Shown: positions 1 to 8,861, numbered from the stretch's first letter. The stretch: DNA of 63,506 bases from an uncultured Megamonas sp. (GCA_900556715.1 USPM01000003.1:1-63506), one strand, 5' to 3'. Numbers and translations: made by a program. Notes: generated from the letters alone by a model not told the origin.

Positions 1-470
1 CAGCAGCAGCTTCTTCTTGGGATAGCATGCACAATACTGGTACACAAGTTTTAGATAGTGCCACTATTGTAAAACTCACAAGAACACTTGCTATTATTCC
101 TATCACATTAATCTTAGGTTTTTATCAGGCCAAAAAAGCCTCTGGTCAAAATAAAGCTAGTGTAAAATCTGCTTTTCCAATGTTTATTTTATATTTTATT
201 ATTGCCTCTATCATTACAACTATCTTAAACTATTTTATGGATGTAAATATTTTTTCTGCTGAATTATCTTCGGCTATTTTAACGTTTTTTGCTTTAATGA
301 AATTCTGTAGTAAATACTTTATCATCATGGCCATGGGAGCTATTGGTCTACACACTGATATCATCGATTTAATAAAAAATGGTGGTCGTCCTATAATCAT
401 GGGTTTTTGCTGTTGGGTAGCTATTGCCTGCGTAAGTTTATTTGTTCAACACCTTTTAGGTTTATGGTAA
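1..470 (+). CDS. YeiH-family putative sulfate exporter, C-terminal part (5' truncated by window)
   Basis: The reading frame is open to the left edge (first full codon at base 3), so this is the C-terminal end of a longer membrane protein. The visible part holds the segment ATIVKLTRTLAIIPITLILG followed by three to four hydrophobic spans and ends shortly after a final transmembrane helix. This matches the C-terminus of the YeiH/UPF0324 (Cons_hypoth698) family, inner-membrane proteins annotated as putative sulfate exporters. The family function is poorly established, so the substrate is not assigned. A Met at base 27 is internal and should not be taken as the start. A hairpin terminator follows 28 bases after the stop. 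Confidence 0.75.
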   Translation, partial: AAASSWDSMHNTGTQVLDSATIVKLTRTLAIIPITLILGFYQAKKASGQNKASVKSAFPMFILYFIIASIITTILNYFMDVNIFSAELSSAILTFFALMKFCSKYFIIMAMGAIGLHTDIIDLIKNGGRPIIMGFCCWVAIACVSLFVQHLLGLW

Positions 471-497
471 TAAATACAAATAATTTCTAAATTTTAG

Positions 498-537
498 AAG
501 CTAGAATATAATTTTTTATATATTCTAGCTTTTTTAT
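498..537 (+). terminator. Rho-independent terminator after the YeiH-type gene
   Basis: The stem AAGCTAGAATATA (498-510) pairs perfectly with 519-531 across a short T-rich loop and is followed by a T-tract. It separates the exporter from hcp. Confidence 0.85.
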
Positions 538-554
538 TTTTAATTTATAAATTT

Positions 555-570
555 TGTTGTTTTTACAACA
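555..570 (+). promoter_or_regulatory. CRP/FNR-type dyad upstream of hcp
   Basis: TGTTGTTTTTACAACA is a perfect TGTTG-N6-CAACA dyad with the spacing of CRP/FNR-family operators. A TATAAT box lies at 592-597, so the dyad centre (562.5) is 29.5 bp upstream of the -10, near -41.5 from the expected start. The same element precedes the flavodoxin gene (2940-2955) and the hemerythrin gene (23211-23226). HcpR is the likely type of regulator; that is inference. Confidence 0.8.
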
Positions 571-642
571 TACTTTTAAATTAAGCCTAATTATAATAAA
601 TATATCAATTAAATTACAAATAAAATTATTGGAGAGATAATT

Positions 643-2277
643 ATGGAAAATAAAATGTTTTGCTTTCAATGTCAAGAAACTGCACAATGCAAAGGTTGTA
701 CACGTGTAGGTGTTTGCGGAAAATCTGCCACTACTGCTACACTTCAAGATTTATTGATTTATGCAACTAAAGGTCTTTGCGAAATCACTACTAAACTTCG
801 TCAAGAAAAACAAACTATCAGTCGTAAATTAAATCAATTCATTTGTGAAAGTTTATTTATCACTATCACTAATGCCAATTTTGATGATGATATTATCAAA
901 AGACGCATCACAGAGACTTTAACTTATAAACAAGAACTACTTGCAAAATTACAAAATAAAGATAATTTATCCCCTGTAGCTCTTTGGACTACTAATGATG
1001 AAAATTCCTACCTAGAAAAAGGTGCTACTATCGGTGTATTATCTACTGAAAATGAAGATATTCGCAGTCTTCGTGAATTAATCACTTATGGTTTAAAAGG
1101 TATGGCAGCATACAATAAACATGCCAATGCCCTCGGTAAATACAACGATGAAATTGACGCATTTTTGCAAGCTACTTTAGCTAAAACAGTTGATGATAAT
1201 TTATCCGGAGAAGAATTGACATCTCTTGCTTTAGAAACTGGTGCTTTTGGTGTAAAAGTCATGGCACTTTTAGATGAAGCAAATACTTCTCGCTATGGTA
1301 ATCCAGAAATCACATCTGTAGATATCGGTGTTCGCAATAATCCAGCAATCTTGATTTCTGGTCATGATTTACGCGATTTAGAAATGCTTCTTGAACAAAC
1401 TCAAGGAACTGGTGTTGATGTATATACACATAGCGAAATGCTTCCTGCACATTACTATCCATTCTTTAAAAAATATAAAAACTTCGCAGGTAACTATGGT
1501 AATGCTTGGTGGAAACAAAAAGAAGAATTTTTATCCTTCAACGGCCCAATCTTATTGACTACTAACTGCCTCGTACCACCAAAAGCTGAATATAAAGATA
1601 GAATTTATACTACAGGTGTTGTTGGCTTTGCAGGCTGTAAACATATCCCTGGAGAAATCGGCGAAACTAAAGATTTCTCTGCTATTATTGAACATGCCAA
1701 AAAATGCCCACCACCAACACAGATTGAAACTGGTTCTATCGTAGGTGGTTTTGCCCATAATCAAGTTTTAGCACTTGCTGACAAAGTAGTTGAAGCTGTA
1801 AAATCTGGTGCTATCAAAAAATTTGTAGTTATGGCTGGCTGTGATGGTCGTCAATTAGCTAGAAATTATTATACTGACTTTGCTAAAGCACTCCCTCAAG
1901 ATACAGTTATTTTAACTGCTGGCTGTGCAAAATATAAATACAATAAATTAAATCTAGGCGATATCGGTGGTATTCCTCGCGTTTTAGATGCTGGTCAATG
2001 TAATGACAGCTATTCACTCGCTTTGATTGCCTTAAAACTTAAAGAAGTATTTGGCTTAGATGATATCAATGAATTACCAATCGCTTATAATATCGCATGG
2101 TATGAACAAAAAGCTGTTATCGTTCTTTTAGCACTTCTTTATCTTGGTGTAAAAAATATAAAACTTGGTCCTACACTTCCAGCTTTCTTATCTCCAAATG
2201 TAGCTAAAGTGCTTGTAGACAACTTCGGTATATCCGGCATTAACAGCGTAGAAGAAGATATTAAATCTCTTATCTAA
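643..2277 (+). CDS. hcp: Hydroxylamine reductase / hybrid-cluster protein
   Basis: Cytoplasmic Fe-S protein of the Hcp family, which reduces hydroxylamine in vitro and acts as an NO reductase in nitrosative-stress defence. The N-terminal cysteines C7, C10, C19 and C25 give the C-x2-C-x8-C-x5-C pattern of class I, clostridial-type Hcp. Hybrid-cluster ligand motifs are visible in order: [41 protein letters not shown] and a C-terminal WYEQKA. The length of 544 residues is normal. The start ATG follows GGAGAG with suitable spacing. No hcr reductase gene is adjacent; instead a flavodoxin gene converges on it and carries the same upstream dyad. Control by a CRP/FNR-type regulator is inferred. Confidence 0.97.
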   Translation: MENKMFCFQCQETAQCKGCTRVGVCGKSATTATLQDLLIYATKGLCEITTKLRQEKQTISRKLNQFICESLFITITNANFDDDIIKRRITETLTYKQELLAKLQNKDNLSPVALWTTNDENSYLEKGATIGVLSTENEDIRSLRELITYGLKGMAAYNKHANALGKYNDEIDAFLQATLAKTVDDNLSGEELTSLALETGAFGVKVMALLDEANTSRYGNPEITSVDIGVRNNPAILISGHDLRDLEMLLEQTQGTGVDVYTHSEMLPAHYYPFFKKYKNFAGNYGNAWWKQKEEFLSFNGPILLTTNCLVPPKAEYKDRIYTTGVVGFAGCKHIPGEIGETKDFSAIIEHAKKCPPPTQIETGSIVGGFAHNQVLALADKVVEAVKSGAIKKFVVMAGCDGRQLARNYYTDFAKALPQDTVILTAGCAKYKYNKLNLGDIGGIPRVLDAGQCNDSYSLALIALKLKEVFGLDDINELPIAYNIAWYEQKAVIVLLALLYLGVKNIKLGPTLPAFLSPNVAKVLVDNFGISGINSVEEDIKSLI

Positions 2278-2292
2278 AACTTAAAACACAAC

Positions 2293-2324
2293 AAAAAAGA
2301 CGGTATAAAAACCGTCTTTTTTAT
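2293..2324. terminator. Bidirectional terminator between hcp and flavodoxin
   Basis: AAAAAAGACGGT pairs with ACCGTCTTTTTT around a short A-rich loop. A- and T-runs on both flanks let it serve both convergent genes. Confidence 0.9.
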
Positions 2325-2334
2325 TTTCTTTATT

Positions 2335-2880
2335 TTATTTTTTCATATTTAAATATTTTTCTCTCAATGATATTTTACGTTTCATCGCTTCAACGAAAGC
2401 TCTTGCTCGTGAAAAATCCTCTTCATTAGGATGCATAGACGCTTTTTGCCAACGTTCAAGATTACGAGGTGTTGCTGCATGAGGATCATTTTTATCAGCA
2501 TTTTTGCGTCTTTCAAGCATTACTGGGTTTATTTTTCCTTGGCTAGCGAAAGTTCCTAATATTTTGCAATTGTCCCCTAAATAACTAGCAGCTCTAGCAA
2601 AAGCAGTTATTGAATGTTCACTATTTAATTCCGCACCTTGAGTTTGAAATAATATCACTGTCTTATTATTCAATTTAGCTAATAACTCTTGAACCTTTTT
2701 ATCTGGTTCACCGCGAGTGAGCCAATATCCTACAGCTATATTATCATAATCTGCTAAATTAAAATTATCTTTCACTGCATAAATATCAGCTTCACCCTCA
2801 TTAAATCCATTATAAATAGCCTCTGCTATTTGTTTTGTATTTCCAGTTACACTAGAATAAACTATCAACCATTTTTTCAT
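2335..2880 (-). CDS. Flavodoxin family protein (BilS-like)
   Basis: Small FMN-binding electron carrier. The N-terminus WLIVYSSVTGNTKQIAEAIY is a flavodoxin phosphate-binding loop (SSVTGNT, residues about 9-15). The pattern GYWLTRGEPDKK and the C-terminal block TPRNLERWQKASMHPNEEDF resemble the one-domain flavodoxins recently linked to bilirubin reduction (BilS). I recall that similarity only from memory and see no BilR partner here. It converges on hcp, and its promoter region carries the same CRP/FNR-type dyad. It may therefore deliver electrons during nitrosative stress, possibly to Hcp, which has no hcr neighbour. Redox partner unproven. Confidence 0.85.
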   Translation of the reverse strand: MKKWLIVYSSVTGNTKQIAEAIYNGFNEGEADIYAVKDNFNLADYDNIAVGYWLTRGEPDKKVQELLAKLNNKTVILFQTQGAELNSEHSITAFARAASYLGDNCKILGTFASQGKINPVMLERRKNADKNDPHAATPRNLERWQKASMHPNEEDFSRARAFVEAMKRKISLREKYLNMKK

Positions 2881-2939
2881 TGTACATACTCCAATCTTAT
2901 TGAATTATATAATATTATAATAAAAAAATTTATAAATTC

Positions 2940-2955
2940 AGTTGTTTTTACAACT
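2940..2955 (-). promoter_or_regulatory. CRP/FNR-type dyad upstream of the flavodoxin gene
   Basis: AGTTGTTTTTACAACT shares the GTTG-N6-CAAC core with the hcp site. On the minus strand a TATAAT lies at 2919-2914, 28.5 bp from the dyad centre. That is nearly the same geometry as at hcp and hemerythrin. Confidence 0.75.
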
Positions 2956-2960
2956 AAATA

Positions 2961-2991
2961 AAAAAGGATTAACCTTAAAGGCTAATCCTTC
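2961..2991 (-). terminator. Terminator of the hypothetical gene 3017-3523
   Basis: On the minus strand AAGGATTAGCC pairs with GGTTAATCCTT (one G-U pair) and a U-run follows. It lies just next to the flavodoxin operator. Confidence 0.8.
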
Positions 2992-3016
2992 TATTGATAT
3001 AATTCCACTATTAATA

Positions 3017-3523
3017 TTAAAATTCAATCTGTAATTTAAATTCAGTTTCTTGATTTTCTTCTTTTGCCCAAGTATTTAACATATTAATCATTGCAATAAA
3101 AGATGATGCAGAAATATCTTCAATGATATTTTGATTTTCTTTAGAACGTCCGCCCACATATTCAAGAGTAATACTACTGGATAATCTTTCATCTGCATCT
3201 TTAAATAAAGTATTAATTACACTATTTAATGTAGCTTCATTAATTACTTCATAATCACTCAAATCATTATTACAAAAAATAGTAGTTAAATTGAAAAATC
3301 CTTTTTCTCTATCGCTAATAGGTATTGCAAAATATCTATTTTCATACTTTTTATTATAAGGCACATCATAACTATGTTCATAATCCCTTACTTCATATTT
3401 ACCTACTAAATAAGCAGTAGGCTTACTTTGCTCGTCTTTCACAACTTTTACCAATTCTTTAAAAGCTACTCTAAAAGTATTTTCTTTAAACCCTTGCTTG
3501 TTAATATAAAGATAAACTTTCAT
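3017..3523 (-). CDS. Hypothetical protein, 168 aa
   Basis: Not recognised. The protein has no signal peptide or obvious membrane segment and looks like a soluble alpha/beta cytoplasmic protein. It begins MKVYLYINKQGF, contains a charged, Tyr-rich middle part (VRDYEHSYDVPYNKKYENRY) and ends in a short beta-like tail. The start ATG is preceded by AAGAGG at a somewhat long distance of about 11 bases. It is a single-gene unit with its own terminator, flanked by the flavodoxin gene downstream and the end of the GPH symporter gene upstream, so the context gives no firm functional clue. Base composition is like its neighbours. Confidence 0.6.
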   Translation of the reverse strand: MKVYLYINKQGFKENTFRVAFKELVKVVKDEQSKPTAYLVGKYEVRDYEHSYDVPYNKKYENRYFAIPISDREKGFFNLTTIFCNNDLSDYEVINEATLNSVINTLFKDADERLSSSITLEYVGGRSKENQNIIEDISASSFIAMINMLNTWAKEENQETEFKLQIEF

Positions 3524-3644
3524 CTAGTGCCATGCCTCTTTTCTCTTCAAATTTCTATTAATAATAATACCATTATATTTATAAAACGTCTATTTAAATG
3601 AAAATTCAATAAAATTTTAATTTTTAATAATTATATTTAAACAT

Positions 3645-3684
3645 AAAAAAAAGGATATTCTTTAAAAAGAATATCCTTTTTATA
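3645..3684 (-). terminator. Terminator of GPH symporter copy 1
   Basis: AAAAGGATATTC (3649-3660) pairs perfectly with GAATATCCTTTT (3669-3680). The T-tract lies on the minus-strand side. Confidence 0.88.
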
Positions 3685-3697
3685 ACTTTCATATCAA

Positions 3698-5110
3698 TTA
3701 TTTATTATCTTTACCCCAAGTACGTTCAAGTTCTCTAACAATTTCAGCATGTTTTTCTTCTGTTAATTTAACTTTAGCTTTGTAAATGAATGTTGCAATG
3801 ATGAGTAAGATAAATGGAATTGCAAACATGATAATTTGGAAGTTAAGTAAATTATCAGGAGTTATGCTTTCTGCTGTAACTTTATTACCAGACATACCAA
3901 CCCAAACAGCTGTGAAACCTACGATAGCAGATGTGATAGCACCGCCTAATTTATCAATTAAAGGACGTACACAAAGTACGAGTGCTTCATCACGATGACC
4001 AAGTTTTAACTGACCATATTCAACAGTATCTGTAATTGTCATTAATACAACAAGGAAGATAAGTGGCTGTGGTAAAGCAAATAAACCAGCACCAAGTAAT
4101 GTTAAATATACATTTTGACCAGCGAAATAGTAAATTACAACAGCAATCAACATGATTGCGATAGAGTAGAAGAATAATTTACGTCTACTGAATTTTTTAG
4201 TTAAGGATGGGAATAAAGCAACTGCCATTAAACCAATGATAACGTTGATTACACCTAAGAAGGAGAACTGAGAAGAATCACCTAATACATAGATGAAGTA
4301 ATAAAGGTTGAAGTTATTGATAAGGTTCTGACCTAAACCAAAGATAAGATATGCAAATGCAATCCATAAGAGCTGGTCATTTTTCATTAATACGGAGAAA
4401 ACCTGACCAAAAGATGTATCAGTTTTATTTTCACGAAGAGCGGAAGCATGTTCTTTTGTACCAATACCGAGGATAATTGCACCAGCAGTTGCGATTAAAC
4501 CACCGATTGCAGCAAATGCAAACCAACCTGTAGCATCACCTGCACCACCGTTACTGTTTTTAGAAAAAGCTAAAACAATTGGAATAACGATGATAGTTAC
4601 AAGCTGACCACCAAATACAGAACCGATACGAGCATAAGTAGCTGTGATTTCACGTTCACGAGAATCGAAAGAAAGTGCTGGTATCATAGACCAAATAGCA
4701 ACGTCTTTAGCTGAATAGAAAATATCCATGATTATATATAAGATAGCAAAAACAACTAAGTACATTATAGGACTTGTTTCAGCTAAACCACCAATATCAG
4801 TGAATAAGATAGCTAATGTAACTGCGGCAATAACTGCACCAGAAAGAACCCATGGTTTAAATTTGCCCCATCTTGTTTTTGTTTTATCGATAGTGTTACC
4901 GATGAATGGGTCAATGAAAAGTTCTGCGACACGAATAACAAGAATAACTGTTGTTACAAGACCGATCATATATTCATTGTAACTTGTGTCATCTGTGTTA
5001 AATAAGTTACTTGTTACGAAAATCATAAAATAAGTACCAATCATTGCATAGAAGAAGTCATGCCCAAAGGTACCACACGCATATGCTACACGTGATAAAA
5101 ATTTTGACAT
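3698..5110 (-). CDS. GPH-family (MFS) sugar:cation symporter, copy 1
   Basis: Twelve-span inner-membrane transporter of the glycoside-pentoside-hexuronide:cation symporter family (MFS_2; MelB/LacS/GusB group). These use Na+ or H+ to import glycosides or sugar acids. Family signs are the amphipathic start FLSRVAYACGTFGHDFFYA, DPFIGNTIDKTKTRWGKFKPW after TM2, and the late block TDTVEYGQLKLGHRDEALV. An upstream ATG at 5125 overlaps the GGGAGG ribosome site, so the ATG at 5110 (SKFLSRV...) is chosen, giving 470 residues. It follows the cytidylate-kinase-like gene by 50 bases, probably as one transcript. A close paralogue lies at 6343-7764. Substrate unknown. Confidence 0.9.
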   Translation of the reverse strand: MSKFLSRVAYACGTFGHDFFYAMIGTYFMIFVTSNLFNTDDTSYNEYMIGLVTTVILVIRVAELFIDPFIGNTIDKTKTRWGKFKPWVLSGAVIAAVTLAILFTDIGGLAETSPIMYLVVFAILYIIMDIFYSAKDVAIWSMIPALSFDSREREITATYARIGSVFGGQLVTIIVIPIVLAFSKNSNGGAGDATGWFAFAAIGGLIATAGAIILGIGTKEHASALRENKTDTSFGQVFSVLMKNDQLLWIAFAYLIFGLGQNLINNFNLYYFIYVLGDSSQFSFLGVINVIIGLMAVALFPSLTKKFSRRKLFFYSIAIMLIAVVIYYFAGQNVYLTLLGAGLFALPQPLIFLVVLMTITDTVEYGQLKLGHRDEALVLCVRPLIDKLGGAITSAIVGFTAVWVGMSGNKVTAESITPDNLLNFQIIMFAIPFILLIIATFIYKAKVKLTEEKHAEIVRELERTWGKDNK

Positions 5111-5160
5111 ATAAATGCCTCCCATTATGTTATTAAATTTTTAATGATTACATTAAATAA

Positions 5161-5760
5161 TTATCTAACTGTATTTATATATTCAATGATAGCATCTGCT
5201 ATTTTATCCAAAGATCCACTGCTAGTATTTACTACTAAATCATAATTTACTGGATTTCCCCATTTTTTACCAGTATAGTAGTTATAATATCTAGCTCTCT
5301 TATCATCTTCTTGATTTAATTCTTTTAATGTTTTACCATCATAAACATCTTTACCTCTTTGTGCTCTATATTCATCATTAGCACAAACAAAGATAGAAAA
5401 ATGATTTGGTACATCTTCAAGAACATAATCAGCAGAACGACCTAAAATAACACAAGGGCCATCTTCAGCAAGTTTTCTAATTACGCCAGCTTCTGCAATA
5501 AACATACCACGACTGGATTCACCTGCATGATTACCAAAAGAATGGAATGGTACATAAGTAAGTGTCATTGGTTGAACAGTATTTTCTAATTCTTTCAAAT
5601 CTTCTTCACTTAAATCATCAATGCCAAGTTTTGCAGCTGCAAGATGGATAATCTGTTTATCGTATAATTTGACATTCAATTTTTTAGCTAAAATTGTTGC
5701 TAATTCACGACCACCACAGCCATACTGACGACTTATTGTAATTACTGTATTTGAGTTCAT
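5161..5760 (-). CDS. Cytidylate kinase-like family protein, copy 1
   Basis: Protein of the cytidylate_kin2 family (PF13189), 199 residues. The N-terminus VITISRQYGCGGRELATILA is the family's modified P-loop (GCGGREL), which lacks the usual GKS/T. ILGRSADYVL and a mid-protein RGKDVYDG...ARYYNYYTGKKWG lid-like segment follow. CMP-kinase activity is not proven for this family, and a nucleotide-binding regulatory or sugar-kinase role is possible. It is the first gene of a two-gene unit with a GPH symporter. The same pair recurs at 6343-8476. The start follows GAGAGGG by seven bases. A perfect cre-type sequence lies 120 bases upstream. Confidence 0.85.
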   Translation of the reverse strand: MNSNTVITISRQYGCGGRELATILAKKLNVKLYDKQIIHLAAAKLGIDDLSEEDLKELENTVQPMTLTYVPFHSFGNHAGESSRGMFIAEAGVIRKLAEDGPCVILGRSADYVLEDVPNHFSIFVCANDEYRAQRGKDVYDGKTLKELNQEDDKRARYYNYYTGKKWGNPVNYDLVVNTSSGSLDKIADAIIEYINTVR

Positions 5761-5879
5761 ATTCGATCCCTCTCTTTAAATATTAAATATAATTAAATAA
5801 GAAAATGCTCAACTTATCAAATATATAATAATAAATAAAAGTATATGATTTTTTTGAAAATTCCTATCAAACTTACAGT

Positions 5880-5895
5880 TTGAAAACGTTTACAA
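5880..5895 (-). promoter_or_regulatory. cre-like / LacI-family operator, module copy 1
   Basis: TTGAAAACGTTTACAA matches the CcpA cre consensus WTGNAANCGNWWNCAW at every fixed position. It lies upstream of a promoter-like block shared with copy 2. It could bind CcpA or a dedicated LacI-family regulator; neither gene is in the window. Confidence 0.7.
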
Positions 5896-6282
5896 TAAAT
5901 AATTTTCGAAATGTACATTTCTAATAAAAGCTTTGTTATTATTATATTTTATATCGTTACCGATAGCAATGTTTAATGTTGCTAAAAATTGTACATATGT
6001 TGTATATTATATTAATATACCTATATAAAATAAAGTTATAACAAGTTACATTTATCAAATAAAATACCATAATAAAAGAATTTACTAATCATATCACATG
6101 CAATAAAATCATTTTTTGTTGCCAATTATATATAAATTTTTTATCACTTTAAAGAAAAAATTAAAATCCATTTATATTTTTAATATAAAATTATATGTAT
6201 CTAATAACAAAAATAATAATTTAAATTTAAAACATAATTATATTAGAAGGAAATCTATCAAAATATAATCAAAAATTAAAAT

Positions 6283-6318
6283 AAAAAAGGACATTCTCTA
6301 GAGAATGCCCTTTTTTTA
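6283..6318 (-). terminator. Terminator of GPH symporter copy 2
   Basis: AAAAAGG..ATTCTC pairs with GAGAAT.CCTTTTT around a two-base loop (one G-U pair on the minus strand), with a terminal U-run. Confidence 0.88.
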
Positions 6319-6342
6319 GTACTAATTTATAAAGATATGAAA

Positions 6343-7764
6343 TTATTTATCTTTACCCCAAGTACGTTCAAGTTCTTTAACGATTTCAGCATGTTTTTCT
6401 TCAGTAAGAGTAACTTTTGTTTTGTAAAGTAATGTTGCGATGAGAATGAATACGATTGGCACAGCAAACATGATTAATTCGAACATCATTTTATTGCTAT
6501 CAGTAATACTATCAGCTGTAGCTTTACCAGACATACCAACCCAAACAGCTGTGAAACCAACGATAGCACTTGTTACAGCACCGGATAATTTGTTAACTAA
6601 TGGTCTGATAGAAAGGATAAGGGATTCATCACGGTGACCAATTTTTAACTGACCATATTCAACAGTATCTGTGATTGTCATTAATACTACTAAGAATACA
6701 AGTGGCTGTGGTAAGTTGAATAAACCAGCTGCGATTAATACTAATACAGAATTTGTACCAGCGAAAGCATAGATGATCAATGCAATGATCATGATTACGA
6801 TAGAATAGAAGAATAAGTTTCTTCTTTTGAATTTAGTTGTTAATACAGGGAATAAAGCAACTGCTAATAAACCAATGATAACGTTGATAATACCTAAGAA
6901 GGATAAATAAGTGGAATCACCTAAAATGTAAGCGAAATAGTACATCTGGAAAGAGTTTACTAAGTCCTGACCGAAGCAGAAGATAAGGAATGTAATAGCG
7001 ATCCACATTAACTGGTCATTTTTACCTAAGATAGAGAATACTTCTTTGAAAGATGTTTCTTTTTTATTTTGACGAAGAGCGGAAGCTTGTTCTTTTGTAC
7101 CAAGACCAAGGATAACAGCACCTAATAAGGATACACCGCCACCGATTAAAGCGAAAGCTAACCAACCATTAGCATCACCAACACCACCGTTAGCATCTTT
7201 GGAGAAGAATAATACGATAGGAATAACCATTACTGTTACGAGTTGAGCACCAAATACGGAACCAATACGAGCAAATGTTGCTGTAATTTCACGTTCTTTA
7301 GAGTCGAAGGACATTGCTGGAACCATAGACCAAATAGCAACGTCTTTTGCTGAATAGAAGATATCCATTACTAAGTATAAAATAGCAAAGATAATTAAGT
7401 AGAGTAATGGATTAGATGTTGTTAAACCACCTAAGTCAGTGAACAAAATTGCTAAGCTTAAAGCTGCTACGAAACCACCAACGATAACCCATGGTTTAAA
7501 TCTACCCCATCTAGTGTTTGTTTTATCGATAGTGTTACCAATGAATGGGTCAATGAAAAGTTCTGCTACACGAATTACAAGGATTACTGTCATGATGATA
7601 CCGATCATGTATTCATTATGACTTTGATCTTCTGTGTTGAAAAGATTACTTGTGATGAACATGATAAAGTATGTGCTAACCATCATATAGAAGATATCAT
7701 GTCCGAAAGTACCGCAAGCATATGATATGCGTTGCATAAGTTTATTACCATTATTACCTGACAT
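6343..7764 (-). CDS. GPH-family (MFS) sugar:cation symporter, copy 2
   Basis: Close paralogue of the protein at 3698-5110, 473 residues. It has the same twelve-span plan, the same DPFIGNTIDKTNTRWGRFKPW loop and the same late TDTVEYGQLKIGHRDESLI block. Differences are spread along the whole length, so the duplication is not very recent. The N-terminus MSGNNGNKLMQRISYACG differs most. The start ATG has AGGAGG eight bases upstream. It is the second gene of a unit with the cytidylate-kinase-like gene at 7874-8476 (109-base gap). Inner membrane; substrate not predictable from sequence alone. Confidence 0.9.
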   Translation of the reverse strand: MSGNNGNKLMQRISYACGTFGHDIFYMMVSTYFIMFITSNLFNTEDQSHNEYMIGIIMTVILVIRVAELFIDPFIGNTIDKTNTRWGRFKPWVIVGGFVAALSLAILFTDLGGLTTSNPLLYLIIFAILYLVMDIFYSAKDVAIWSMVPAMSFDSKEREITATFARIGSVFGAQLVTVMVIPIVLFFSKDANGGVGDANGWLAFALIGGGVSLLGAVILGLGTKEQASALRQNKKETSFKEVFSILGKNDQLMWIAITFLIFCFGQDLVNSFQMYYFAYILGDSTYLSFLGIINVIIGLLAVALFPVLTTKFKRRNLFFYSIVIMIIALIIYAFAGTNSVLVLIAAGLFNLPQPLVFLVVLMTITDTVEYGQLKIGHRDESLILSIRPLVNKLSGAVTSAIVGFTAVWVGMSGKATADSITDSNKMMFELIMFAVPIVFILIATLLYKTKVTLTEEKHAEIVKELERTWGKDK

Positions 7765-7873
7765 TTATAAGTCCTCCTAAATAAAATTATAAATATTTAA
7801 TAAAAAAATTATTAACAAAACTTATGTAGATAACAGCATCTATGCTGTTACCCTTCTATATTCTTTAGTTCTT

Positions 7874-8476
7874 TTATTCTTGAACTTTATTAATATATTC
7901 AATGATAGCATCTGCTATTTTGTCTAAAGATGCATTGCTAGTATTTACAATTAAATCATAGTTAGAAGCTTCGCCCCATTTTTTACCTGTGTAATAATTG
8001 TAGTATCTAGCTCTTTTTTCATTTTCTTCGTTTAATTCTTTTAAAGTTTTACCTTCGTAAACTTCTTTACCTCTTTTTTCTCTATATTCATCGTCTGCAC
8101 AAACGAAAATGGAGAAATGATTTGGTAAATCTTCTAATACATAATCTGCACAACGACCTAAGATAACACAAGGGCCATCATCAGCAAGTTTTCTAACAAC
8201 ACTAGCTTCAGATAAGAACATACCTCTGCTAGATTCACCCATACGAGTACCAAAAGAATGGAATGGCATAAAAGTTAAAGTCATTGGATGAACAGTATTT
8301 TCTAATTCTAATAAATCCTGTTCAGATAAATCATTAATACCTAATTTAGCTGCTGCTATATGAACAATTTGTCTGTCATATAATTTTACATTTAACTTTT
8401 TAGCTAAAATTTCAGCTAATTCACGACCACCACAGCCATATTGTCTACTTACTGTGATTACTGTGTTTTCTTTCAT
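7874..8476 (-). CDS. Cytidylate kinase-like family protein, copy 2
   Basis: Paralogue of the protein at 5161-5760 with the same GCGGREL P-loop variant, the MTLTFMPFHSFG segment, ILGRCADYVL and the ARYYNYYTGKKWG block. A GTG at 8485 lies inside the ribosome site AGGTG, so the ATG at 8476 (KENTVITVSRQ) is the start, giving 200 residues. It leads the second kinase-like/symporter unit. The upstream region carries a near-cre site and a promoter block alike to copy 1, showing that the duplication included regulatory DNA. Exact biochemical role unknown. Confidence 0.85.
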   Translation of the reverse strand: MKENTVITVSRQYGCGGRELAEILAKKLNVKLYDRQIVHIAAAKLGINDLSEQDLLELENTVHPMTLTFMPFHSFGTRMGESSRGMFLSEASVVRKLADDGPCVILGRCADYVLEDLPNHFSIFVCADDEYREKRGKEVYEGKTLKELNEENEKRARYYNYYTGKKWGEASNYDLIVNTSNASLDKIADAIIEYINKVQE

Positions 8477-8630
8477 TAAAATCACCTACTCATTTATTTT
8501 ATTATCAGCATGGAACCGATAACAATTTAAGATTTAATTAAACTATCATATCATTATTTATATTTATAAATGCAATATTATATCAATAAATAAAACCATA
8601 TGATTTTTTAGAAAATTCAATTTCATATAA

Positions 8631-8646
8631 ATGAAAACGTTTACAC
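8631..8646 (-). promoter_or_regulatory. cre-like operator, module copy 2 (proximal)
   Basis: ATGAAAACGTTTACAC fits the cre consensus except for the last base. It lies at the same place relative to the shared promoter block as the site of copy 1. Confidence 0.65.
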
Positions 8647-8845
8647 ATATGACAAAAATTATAGTTTTAAATTACTATATATCTTTTTAAAATTATAATA
8701 ATTTAAAATTTATCAATAATACTATTATTTTTCGCCGATTTAAGTCTATTATATCGTTTCAATCAATCAAAATTAAAATACAATTTCCTTAAAAATCTTC
8801 TTATGTAATAACTTAAGTAATGAAAATCTACAACATAAGTGCAAA

Positions 8846-8861
8846 AAACAAACGTTTACAT
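8846..8861 (-). promoter_or_regulatory. cre-like half site, module copy 2 (distal)
   Basis: The right half CAAACGTTTACAT is intact and the left TG is missing. It lies about 215 bases upstream of the proximal site, a distance that would allow looping. Weak on its own. Confidence 0.4.

Larger units (their letters stand above)
5761..6342. other. Intergenic region upstream of module copy 1
   Basis: 582 bases of very AT-rich DNA with no coding potential seen. From left to right it holds a promoter-like block (5831-5862) that is also found upstream of copy 2, a cre-like site (5880-5895), a stretch of short imperfect dyads around 5950-5990, about 250 bases with nothing recognisable, and the terminator of GPH copy 2. 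Confidence 0.7.

Noticed and set aside
487..747. Minus-strand frame across the hcp promoter
   Set aside because: It overlaps the terminator, the CRP/FNR-type dyad and the start of hcp and has low-complexity composition.
5930..6000. Dyad AGCAAT..GTTGCT upstream of module copy 1 as an operator
   Set aside because: It is imperfect, has no counterpart upstream of copy 2, and is within AT-rich sequence where such dyads are common.
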